From DATHYU01 sp033722675 (GTDB taxonomy: Bacteria > Actinomycetota > Acidimicrobiia > Spongiisociales > UBA11373): 33,900 nt of DNA. This document shows, piece by piece, positions 14,040-19,748 of the stretch (the stretch's first letter is position 1; every line of letters begins with the position of its first letter). The DNA lies in the NCBI GenBank assembly GCA_033722675.1, contig JAWVYO010000016.1, positions 1 through 33,900 of the forward strand, given 5' to 3'. The position numbers were made by a program, and so were the translations under genes. The notes beneath the pieces are model-generated. The model ran no database searches, was not told the origin of the DNA, and saw only the letters and a list, made by a program, of their open reading frames with translations.

Positions 14040-14771
14040 GTGGCGGCGGAAAGCCTCCGAGACGAGCTGATGGCCGTTGCGGGTGTCGCCGAGGCCGAGG
14101 TGGACGAGTCGGGGACGAACCCCTCCGGCGTGCGCGTCCGTCTGGCCCCGGATGCGGACGCCCAGTCGGTCGGTATCGAGGTCCAGCGGATCCTCGCCTC
14201 ACACGGGATGCGGTCCCGGGTGAACGGCGGGAACTCCGAGAGTTCGGGCAACGGCGCCCCCGTGGTGCCGCTGCCCACCGAGGGTTCCGGCGGCGACAGC
14301 GCCCCGGCGAACCCGCCGCCGGCGGCTCCGCCCATGCCGGCGGCCGTCCCCCCGTCGGGTGAGAACGGCCAGGAGATGTCGTTCTCCCAGCCCGACCGCG
14401 ACGCCCCGCCCGCCTACGAGCCGCCGTCGGCGGCCGGACGGGATGCGACGTTCGCGACCCTGCGGGTCGACGAGAGCCCCGAGGGCCTCGTCATCACGGC
14501 CACCGCCAGCGACGGACGGTCGCTGACCCAGCGGTCGGGCCCCTCCGAGGACGGGCTGTACGAGTCGGTGGTCTCCGCGGTCGGCGCCCTCGCCGACGGC
14601 CGTCCCCCGACCCTCGTCGACGTCGAGCGAAAGGCCGTCGACGGCACCGAGATCGTGACGGTGGTGGTCGAGCGCGCCGACGGCACCCGGTTCGCCGGTT
14701 CCGCCGTCGTGCGGGCCGGCAAGGCGTTCGCCGTGGCGCGGGCGACCTGGTCGGCGCTGCGCGCCGGCTGA
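14040..14771 (+). CDS. Hypothetical protein with possible LeuA-dimerisation-like C-terminal domain
   Basis: 243-residue soluble protein in three parts: an alpha/beta N-terminal module (residues 1-60, LRDELMAVAGVAEAEVDES onward), a proline-, glycine- and serine-rich linker (62-130), and a C-terminal module (135-243). The latter shows the strand-DG-strand, helix, strand, DGTRFAGSAVV, helix order of the LeuA allosteric/dimerisation domain of 2-isopropylmalate synthase: ATASDGRSLTQRSG, then a helix SVVSAVGALAD, then VDGTEIVTVVVERADGTRF and a closing AFAVARATWSAL helix. That resemblance is by eye only. There is no catalytic TIM barrel. GTG start at 14040, with AGGGAG seven bases upstream. Function unknown; it may bind a small ligand. 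Confidence 0.7.
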   Translation: MAAESLRDELMAVAGVAEAEVDESGTNPSGVRVRLAPDADAQSVGIEVQRILASHGMRSRVNGGNSESSGNGAPVVPLPTEGSGGDSAPANPPPAAPPMPAAVPPSGENGQEMSFSQPDRDAPPAYEPPSAAGRDATFATLRVDESPEGLVITATASDGRSLTQRSGPSEDGLYESVVSAVGALADGRPPTLVDVERKAVDGTEIVTVVVERADGTRFAGSAVVRAGKAFAVARATWSALRAG

Positions 14772-14775
14772 CGCC

Positions 14776-15333
14776 CTAGCGCTCCCGTTCTCCCGCTGCG
14801 GCCGACCCGGGTTCGTCCGGGTCGGCCGTGGCGCGCTCGCCGGTGATGAGGTGCACCACGACGTCGTCGTCGACGTCCGCGGCCACCGGCACCGCCACGT
14901 CGGGCGGGGCCAGGGGACCGGACCTGACGAACGCCCCGTGTTCGGCGACGCGACTCAGCACGTCGCGGATGAACATGCGGGACGGGCCGGGATCCCGCTC
15001 GCCCAGGACCCCGACGTCGTCGGGCCGGGTCGACAGCACCGCCACCCCGCGGGAGCGGAGGTCCCACAGCATGATCTCCTGCACGATCGTGTCGGAGGAG
15101 AGGGTGGCCAGGCCGGGCAGGAGGACGGCGTCGACGCTGCCCCCGGCGATGACCCCCAGCACGCTCCGGTAGCCGTCCCGGTCCACGCCCCGCCCCGGCT
15201 CGCGCGCGTCGGAACAGACGGAGACGAGGTGATGCCCCTCGACGGAGGCATGGCGCCGGAGCTCCTCGTACTGGGCGAACGCAGGCGGTCCCTCGGGATC
15301 CACCGATTCGCGGATGTAGCCGACGACACGCAT
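14776..15333 (-). CDS. Resolvase-like protein (serine recombinase N-terminal domain), degenerate
   Basis: 185-residue protein whose first 140 residues follow the serine recombinase catalytic fold: MRVVGYIRES (Arg8 and Ser10 in the place of the nucleophile), then the DREG-like VDRDGYRSVLGVIAGG and a late helix like the resolvase E helix. The segment that should read LDRLGRD, with the catalytic Asp and two Arg, is GLATLSSD, so those residues are gone. There is no C-terminal helix-turn-helix or recombinase domain; the tail is acidic. It is therefore probably not an active recombinase and may be a domesticated binding or structural protein. ATG 15333 with GGAGGAG upstream. It ends 4 bases from the convergent gene at 14771. 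Confidence 0.7.
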   Translation of the reverse strand: MRVVGYIRESVDPEGPPAFAQYEELRRHASVEGHHLVSVCSDAREPGRGVDRDGYRSVLGVIAGGSVDAVLLPGLATLSSDTIVQEIMLWDLRSRGVAVLSTRPDDVGVLGERDPGPSRMFIRDVLSRVAEHGAFVRSGPLAPPDVAVPVAADVDDDVVVHLITGERATADPDEPGSAAAGERER

Positions 15334-15444
15334 CCCGGCTCCTCCGGATCACGACGCAGAGTGTCCTCTCACCGCGGATGGTAGCGATCGCCCCGTTTCC
15401 GGGTCGGCAGGCCGTCCACCGTGAGCGACGGGCGCGGTGCGGGG

Positions 15445-15450
15445 TAGGCT
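15445..15450 (+). promoter_or_regulatory. Putative -10 box of a leaderless promoter (HNH gene)
   Basis: TAGGCT lies 8 bases before ATG 15459. The hexamer is identical to those at 2182 and 16880. Confidence 0.45.
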
Positions 15451-15458
15451 TCCGACCG

Positions 15459-15962
15459 ATGGCGCAGGCTGCACTCGTGCTCAACGCGACGTACGAGCCG
15501 CTTTCGGTGGTCTCGACGCGGCGCGCCGTCGTCCTCCTCGTCCGCGACAAGGCGGAGCTCGTGGAGTCGCGCGACCGGTCCTGGTCGTCGGAGAAGATGA
15601 CCGTGCCCGTCCCCTCCGTCATCCGCCTGCGCACCTACGTCAAGGTGCCCTACCGCCGGCGGGTGCCGCTCAACCGCAAGGCGGTGTTCGCCAGGGACGC
15701 GGCGACCTGCCAGTACTGCGGCAGGGCCGCGGAGAACATCGACCATGTCCTGCCGCGATCGCGGGGCGGGACCCACAGCTGGGAGAACGTGGTGGCCGCG
15801 TGCCGGCCCTGCAACACCCGCAAGGGGGATCGCACGCCCGACGAGGCCGGGATGCGGATCGCCAGGACCCCCCGTGCGCCGCGGGAGAGCGGCTGGCTGG
15901 TGATCGGCCTGTCGACGCCTCCGGAGGAGAGCTGGCGCGCCTACCTCACGGATCCGTTCTGA
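15459..15962 (+). CDS. HNH endonuclease family protein
   Basis: 167-residue protein with an N-terminal domain (ALVLNATYEPLSVVSTRRAV) typical of a widespread actinobacterial and cyanobacterial HNH family, and a C-terminal HNH nuclease fold. The nuclease shows C84-x2-C87, D95-H96, R100-S-R-G-G, the W-E-N at 108-110 and C115-x2-C118-N119, with K122; the zinc and catalytic residues all appear intact. This stand-alone family is housekeeping-like, with an unclear DNA substrate; no methyltransferase or other defence gene is adjacent. Start chosen at ATG 15459 for the family N-terminus and the -10 box 8 bases upstream; a frame-open GTG at 15378 would run through the promoter. Confidence 0.88.
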   Translation: MAQAALVLNATYEPLSVVSTRRAVVLLVRDKAELVESRDRSWSSEKMTVPVPSVIRLRTYVKVPYRRRVPLNRKAVFARDAATCQYCGRAAENIDHVLPRSRGGTHSWENVVAACRPCNTRKGDRTPDEAGMRIARTPRAPRESGWLVIGLSTPPEESWRAYLTDPF

Positions 15963-15975
15963 GGGCTGCGCCCCG

Positions 15976-15990
15976 GAGGCGGCCGGCCTC
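15976..15990. terminator. Small stem-loop between convergent genes
   Basis: GAGGC-GGCCG-GCCTC lies in the 37 bases between the HNH stop and the LapA-domain stop on the other strand. It may end both transcripts. The stem is short and has no T tract. Confidence 0.3.
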
Positions 15991-15999
15991 GCGGTCTGC

Positions 16000-16353
16000 C
16001 TATTCCATCTGACGGCGCTTCGCCGCCGCTTCCTCCTTGAGGCGCTTGCGGCGTCGGCGCCAGGCGGTCCAGACCCAGGCGAACAGGCGGGTGACCACGG
16101 CGCCGGCCGCGAAGGTGATGGCCAGCACGATCCACAGCGGTGCCTCCCACGAGAACCCCGCCCACTTGACCGGGACCGAGTCGCCGTTGGAGGCGATGAG
16201 GATGGCGACGGGGGCGACGACCAGTACGAGGAAGAGGAGGGGTCCGACGAAGGGATTGGGACCCTGGACGTCGGGCGTCTCGGCGCGACGCCGGTCCTCG
16301 TCCGGCTCCCGCTGACGCTCCTCGCCGGACCCGAAGAGGTCGTCGTCGCTCAC
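16000..16353 (-). CDS. LapA-domain (DUF1049) membrane protein
   Basis: 117-residue protein with an acidic N-terminus, two membrane helices (about residues 38-56 and 71-93) separated by a short loop (SNGDSVPVKWAGFSWEAPLW), and a strongly basic, probably coiled-coil C-terminal tail (RRRRKRLKEEAAAKRR). This two-helix layout with an N-x5-V loop is that of LapA/DUF1049 proteins. Actinobacteria lack lipopolysaccharide, so the E. coli role in LPS assembly does not carry over. GTG 16353 overlaps the universal stress gene's stop by four bases, so the two are coupled. Confidence 0.75.
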   Translation of the reverse strand: MSDDDLFGSGEERQREPDEDRRRAETPDVQGPNPFVGPLLFLVLVVAPVAILIASNGDSVPVKWAGFSWEAPLWIVLAITFAAGAVVTRLFAWVWTAWRRRRKRLKEEAAAKRRQME

Positions 16354-16871
16354 GGGCGGCGGAGGACGAGGACGGGGACGGGGCAGCGGCGGGCGAGCTT
16401 GGTGCTCGTCGAGCCGAGGAGCCCGTCGAAGACGCCGCTGCCCTGGGGTCCCACGACGACGGCGTCGGCGTCGAGTTCCCCGGCGATGTCGATGATCACC
16501 GAGGCCGCGTCCTCGCCGTCACGCGTGACGACGTCGTGCTCCACCCCGGCGTCCCGGAGGGCCTCGACCACCGGTGCCGTGCGCTGCGCCCCCTGGTCCG
16601 CCAGGTAGCGGGCGATCATGGCGTCGTCGCCGGGCCAGTTGGGGGACACGCCGGAGGCGTCGCCGGACCGGACGCCCACGTATTCGGCGTCCTGGTCGGT
16701 GGTGACGCCCGGGCGCTCGCCGAACAGCGCCCGCAGCTCGCCGAGCATCGTCCGGTTCACCTCGACGACGGTGACGACCGTGGCTCGGCCGCCGTCGCCG
16801 GCGAGGTTCTTGACATACGGAGCGGCGTAGGCCGCGTCGAGGGTTCCGTCGGTGGCGATGAGTACGTGCAT
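16350..16871 (-). CDS. Universal stress protein (UspA family)
   Basis: 173-residue single-domain USP. It starts with the first beta strand HVLIATDGT, and ends with VVVGPQGSGVFDGLLGSTS followed by the CPVPVLVLRRP strand; G-x2-G-x9-G-S/T in that segment is the ATP-binding loop of ATP-binding USPs. An insertion of about 40 residues after the first helix-strand unit (ALFGERPGVTTDQDAEY onward) makes it longer than a minimal USP. Cytosolic; USPs respond to stress or growth arrest, and the partner is unknown. It has its own probable leaderless promoter overlapping the upstream gene's stop. Confidence 0.88.
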   Translation of the reverse strand: MHVLIATDGTLDAAYAAPYVKNLAGDGGRATVVTVVEVNRTMLGELRALFGERPGVTTDQDAEYVGVRSGDASGVSPNWPGDDAMIARYLADQGAQRTAPVVEALRDAGVEHDVVTRDGEDAASVIIDIAGELDADAVVVGPQGSGVFDGLLGSTSTKLARRCPVPVLVLRRP

Positions 16872-16879
16872 GGCCACCG

Positions 16880-16885
16880 AGCCTA
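16880..16885 (-). promoter_or_regulatory. Putative -10 box of a leaderless promoter (universal stress gene)
   Basis: TAGGCT on the minus strand, 8 bases before ATG 16871. Its TAG is the stop codon of the dehydrogenase gene. Confidence 0.45.
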
Positions 16886-17647
16886 GAACGAGGCTCGGTC
16901 CGGTGCGTCGTCCTGCCAGGGGTCGTGGCCGATCCAGTCCCGGGCGAGCAGCTTCGCCCCCGACGGGACCCCGACGTCGGCACGGGCCAGGTGGAGGAAG
17001 ACGGGGGTAACGTCGTCGGGCGACGGGATCGTGTCCGGGTCCTCCTCGGGCATCGCGGCGGCCCGCATCGGGGTGGCGGTCCCGCCGGGGTTGACGGAGT
17101 AGACCCGCCCCTCCCACTCGTCGTCGAGGGTCTCCATCCAGCCCTCCAGGGCGAACTTCGAGATCGCGTACATGCCCCATTCGGCCCGCCCGGCTCGCCC
17201 GACGCTGCTGGACAGCCCGACGAGGGTCGGGTCGGTCCCCCGGTCGAGGAGCGGGGCGAGGTGCTGGTGGAGGAAGTGGACGGCCGACACGTTGGCCTCG
17301 AAGACCTCGTACCAGGCGTCGCGGGGATAGGCGACGAGGCGCGCCTCGGGGGAGCGGACCGGACCGAGGACCCCCGCGGCGTGGACGACCACGTCGAGGG
17401 CGCCCCAGCGGTGCTCGACGGCGGTGGCGACGGCCCGCCGTCCGGCATCGGTGGTCAGGTCGGCGGAGACGATGCCGGCGCGGGCGGGGTCGAGCGGCGC
17501 GACGGTCTCCTCGAGGTCCTCGGTGGTGCGTGCCACGGCGACGACGTCGGCTCCGTGGCGTCCGTAGGCCCGCACGATGGCGCGTCCGATCCCCGACGAA
17601 CCACCGGTGACGAGGGCGCGGCGTCCGGCGAGTCGCATCGATGTCAT
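16883..17647 (-). CDS. Short-chain dehydrogenase/reductase (SDR)
   Basis: 254-residue classical SDR, an NAD(P)-dependent oxidoreductase. The cofactor motif TGGSSGIG is at residues 14-21, an NAG-equivalent HAAG follows near 89-92, the catalytic serine lies in LSSSVG (145-150), and Y160-A-I-S-K164 is the active-site pair. PGGTATPM near 187-194 is the usual loop after the sixth strand. The basic residue after strand 2 (VARTTED) suggests NADP(H), tentatively. The substrate is unknown. Start at ATG 17647, with TACGAT 6 bases upstream; an ATG three codons later is an alternative. Divergent from mraZ. Confidence 0.88.
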   Translation of the reverse strand: MTSMRLAGRRALVTGGSSGIGRAIVRAYGRHGADVVAVARTTEDLEETVAPLDPARAGIVSADLTTDAGRRAVATAVEHRWGALDVVVHAAGVLGPVRSPEARLVAYPRDAWYEVFEANVSAVHFLHQHLAPLLDRGTDPTLVGLSSSVGRAGRAEWGMYAISKFALEGWMETLDDEWEGRVYSVNPGGTATPMRAAAMPEEDPDTIPSPDDVTPVFLHLARADVGVPSGAKLLARDWIGHDPWQDDAPDRASF

Positions 17648-17653
17648 GGCCGG

Positions 17654-17659
17654 ATCGTA
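17654..17659 (-). promoter_or_regulatory. Putative -10 box of a leaderless promoter (SDR gene)
   Basis: TACGAT on the minus strand, 6 bases before ATG 17647. Confidence 0.45.
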
Positions 17660-17739
17660 CCGGGGCGGCGGTGCGGGCGGACGCGGGCGCGCCGTGGCGT
17701 CGGCAGGGGGCGCCAGGGGGTGGATTTGGGGGCCTGTGG

Positions 17740-17782
17740 TTGACAAGTGGAGGAATAGGGGCCAAAGTGGGGCGAAGTGGAG
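17740..17782 (+). promoter_or_regulatory. mraZ promoter with MraZ-type operator boxes
   Basis: A perfect TTGACA (17740-17745) is followed after 17 bases by CAAAGT (17763-17768), a weak -10 with the key A and T. Overlaid are direct repeats of an AAGTGGRG core at 17745, 17765 and 17775, spaced 20 and 10 bases, with a degenerate copy (AATAGGGGCC) near 17754, so four boxes sit in 10-base phase on one face of the helix. MraZ is known to repress its own operon by binding closely spaced GTGG/TGGG direct repeats upstream of mraZ. Here the boxes cover the core promoter, which fits repression by blocking polymerase. Confidence 0.7.
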
Positions 17783-17827
17783 GACCGCCAGGGGACCGAC
17801 CGGGCGGGTGGCTGACGGAGTTCGCGG

Positions 17828-18259
17828 GTGTTTCTGGGCGAGTACCAACACAGCGTCGACGACAAGGGTCGACTCGTGCTGCCCTCGAAGTTCCGCGACC
17901 GGCTGAAGGCCGGACTCGTCGTGACGAAGGGCCAGGAGCGGTGCCTCTACGTGTTCCCGATGGAGCGATGGGACGAGGAGGTGGCCCGGGTCAATCGACT
18001 GCCGCGCACCGACAAGCGCGCTCGCAACTACGCCCGGACCTTCTTCGGTTCCGCCTCCGACCAGACCCTCGATCGTCAGGGCCGGGTCGTGCTGCCGCAG
18101 GCACTGCGCGACTACGCCGGTGTCGACGGCGAGGCGGTCGTGGTCGGCGTCGGCGAACGCGTCGAGATCTGGGACACCGACGCCTGGGAGTCGCTGTCGG
18201 CCGAGGCCGACGAGCTGTTCTCGGGCATCGAGGAGTCCCTGAGCGAGGAGGGCATCTAG
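17828..18259 (+). CDS. mraZ: Transcriptional regulator MraZ
   Basis: 143-residue MraZ with two SpoVT/AbrB-type swapped-hairpin DNA-binding domains: the first begins FLGEYQHSVDDKGRLVLP (residues 2-19), the second contains LDRQGRVVLPQALRDYAGV (around residue 80-100). Each carries the (D/R)xxGR motif used for DNA contact. MraZ forms a ring-like oligomer and controls the division and cell-wall cluster it heads. Start at GTG 17828, with GGAG seven bases upstream. It opens the run of genes to yggS and is separated from rsmH by 109 bases containing a long inverted repeat. Confidence 0.95.
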   Translation: MFLGEYQHSVDDKGRLVLPSKFRDRLKAGLVVTKGQERCLYVFPMERWDEEVARVNRLPRTDKRARNYARTFFGSASDQTLDRQGRVVLPQALRDYAGVDGEAVVVGVGERVEIWDTDAWESLSAEADELFSGIEESLSEEGI

Positions 18260-18288
18260 GTGTGCCGCCCTCCGACTCTCGATCCAGT

Positions 18289-18367
18289 GTCAGCCCTCCG
18301 GATGTCTCGTGGACAGCCCCTTACTCCGCCCGCTTCCACGCCGACGCCAGCGCTCCGGAGGGCTGAC
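18289..18367 (+). promoter_or_regulatory. 14-base inverted repeat masking the rsmH ribosome site
   Basis: GTCAGCCCTCCGGA at 18289-18302 is the perfect reverse complement of TCCGGAGGGCTGAC at 18354-18367. The right arm contains GGAGGG (18357-18362), the ribosome binding site of rsmH, and ends one base before its GTG start. If the arms pair in RNA, across a 51-base loop, translation of rsmH would be blocked. It could alternatively be a DNA operator or an attenuator. This is the only sizeable gap among the genes from mraZ to ftsL. Confidence 0.6.
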
Positions 18368-18368
18368 G

Positions 18369-19292
18369 GTGGACCGAGAGCCCATGCCCTATCACCGGCC
18401 GGTCATGGTCGACGAGGTCGTCGACCTGCTCGGGCCCTGTCCGCCGGGCCCCGTCGTCGACGCGACCTTCGGGGGCGGGGGCCACACGCGAGCACTGCTG
18501 GCCGCCCGCCCGGCCGACCCGATCGTGGCGATCGACCGGGACCCCGATGCGCTGGAGCAGGCCGAGGGCCTCGGACGGGTGCACCTCGTCGCCGCCGACT
18601 TCCGCGGGATGGCCGACGTGCTGCCGGCGGAGGGGTTCGATGACGTCGCCGGCGTCCTCTTCGATCTCGGTGTCTCGTCCCATCAGCTCGACGTGGCAGA
18701 CCGGGGCTTCTCCTATCACGCCTCGGGTCCCCTCGACATGCGCATGGGACCCGATGCAGCGCACACGGCGGACGACCTCGTCAACCACTGGTCCGAACGG
18801 GACCTGGCCGACGTCATCCGCCGTCACGGCGAGGAGCGGCACGCCCTCCGGATCGCCCGCGCCATCGTCGCCGCCCGTCCCCTCCGCGACACCGCCCACC
18901 TCGCCGAGGTGGTCGCGAACGCCGTGCCGGCCGCCGACCGACGCCGACGGCATCCCGCACGACGCACGTTCCAGGCACTCCGGATCGCCGTCAACGACGA
19001 GCTCGCCGCCGTCTCCGAGGGCCTCGAGGGAGCCCTGCGTCTGCTGCGGCCGGGAGGTCGGGTCGTGGTGATCTCCTACCACTCCCTCGAGGATCGGATC
19101 GTGAAGCGCCGGTTCGTCGCCGGCGCCACGGGGTGCATCTGTCCCCCGGACCTGCCGGTCTGCGGGTGCGGCCGCACCCCCGAGCTCCGTCTGCTGACCC
19201 GGCGACCGCTGACCCCCGCCGCCGACGAGGTCGCCCGCAATCCCCGGGCGCGCTCCGCGAAGCTCCGGGCCGCCGAGGGGGTGGCGCCGTGA
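18369..19292 (+). CDS. rsmH: 16S rRNA (cytosine-1402-N4)-methyltransferase RsmH
   Basis: 307-residue SAM-dependent methyltransferase (formerly MraW) that methylates N4 of C1402 in 16S rRNA. Marks are HRPVMVDEVVDLL at the N-terminus, the SAM loop DATFGGGGHT, FDLGVSSHQLD with the DRGFSY and GPLDMRM blocks, the RRTFQALRIAVNDEL helix and ISYHSLEDRIVKR; the end has the zinc-like CICPPDLPVCGCG cluster common in RsmH. I chose GTG 18369 because GGAGGG lies six bases upstream and sits in the inverted-repeat arm; a GTG at 18309 would extend through that repeat, and an ATG at 18384 is another option. Its stop overlaps ftsL (GTGA). Confidence 0.93.
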   Translation: MDREPMPYHRPVMVDEVVDLLGPCPPGPVVDATFGGGGHTRALLAARPADPIVAIDRDPDALEQAEGLGRVHLVAADFRGMADVLPAEGFDDVAGVLFDLGVSSHQLDVADRGFSYHASGPLDMRMGPDAAHTADDLVNHWSERDLADVIRRHGEERHALRIARAIVAARPLRDTAHLAEVVANAVPAADRRRRHPARRTFQALRIAVNDELAAVSEGLEGALRLLRPGGRVVVISYHSLEDRIVKRRFVAGATGCICPPDLPVCGCGRTPELRLLTRRPLTPAADEVARNPRARSAKLRAAEGVAP

Positions 19293-19720
19293 CCGCTCCG
19301 GCCCGCAGCCTCGGCCGTGCGTACGCCCCGTCGCGTCGCGACCTGCGTCTGCTCGAACGCGACACGGCGGTCGCCGCACCGGTGCGCCGCCCGGCCTTCG
19401 GCGCCTGGCTGCTCTTCGCCGTCGTCGTCGTGGGCGCCTTCTTCGTCCTCATCTCGTCCCGCATCGCCCTCGACCGGACGGCGTTCGAGCTCGACGCCCT
19501 CGAGCAGCAGATCGCCGCCGAGGAGAGCCGGTACTGGCAGCTGCGCCTGCAGGTGACCGAACTCCAGGCGCCGGACCGCATCCGGACGCTGGCCGAGGAG
19601 ATGGGAATGGTGTACCCGGCGACGGTCGAGACGATCGAGGTGCCCGCGCTGGGCACCCCCGTTCGAGACGTGGAGGAACGATGGGCGGAACTCAAAGCGC
19701 TGCTCGGCCTGCAGCCCTGA
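19289..19720 (+). CDS. ftsL: Cell division protein FtsL (septum formation initiator-like)
   Basis: 143-residue bitopic membrane protein. A basic cytoplasmic tail of about 35 residues is followed by one membrane helix (about 37-58), an alpha-helical coiled-coil stretch (LDALEQQIAAEESRYWQLRLQVTEL, shown only in part in sense of register) and the RIRTLAEEMGMVYP segment conserved near the end of the FtsL/DivIC family helix. FtsL pairs with FtsB/DivIC and FtsQ and activates FtsW-FtsI. Assigned by position between rsmH and ftsI as much as by sequence, because the family is weakly conserved. GTG start overlapping the rsmH stop by four bases. Confidence 0.82.
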   Translation: MTAPARSLGRAYAPSRRDLRLLERDTAVAAPVRRPAFGAWLLFAVVVVGAFFVLISSRIALDRTAFELDALEQQIAAEESRYWQLRLQVTELQAPDRIRTLAEEMGMVYPATVETIEVPALGTPVRDVEERWAELKALLGLQP

Positions 19721-19748
19721 TCGCCGGCCGCGGTCGCGGACGGAGGCG

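Noticed and set aside
15459..15962. Defence system built on the HNH nuclease and resolvase-like gene
   Set aside because: The HNH belongs to a stand-alone housekeeping-like family, the resolvase-like protein lacks catalytic residues, and no methyltransferase, helicase or toxin-antitoxin partner is adjacent.
15941..16165. 74-residue minus-strand frame overlapping the LapA-domain gene
   Set aside because: Low-complexity Gly/Pro/Arg composition, and overlap with a better supported gene.
18289..18367. Rho-independent terminator between mraZ and rsmH
   Set aside because: The arms are 51 bases apart with no T tract, and the right arm contains the rsmH ribosome site, so a translation or operator role fits better.
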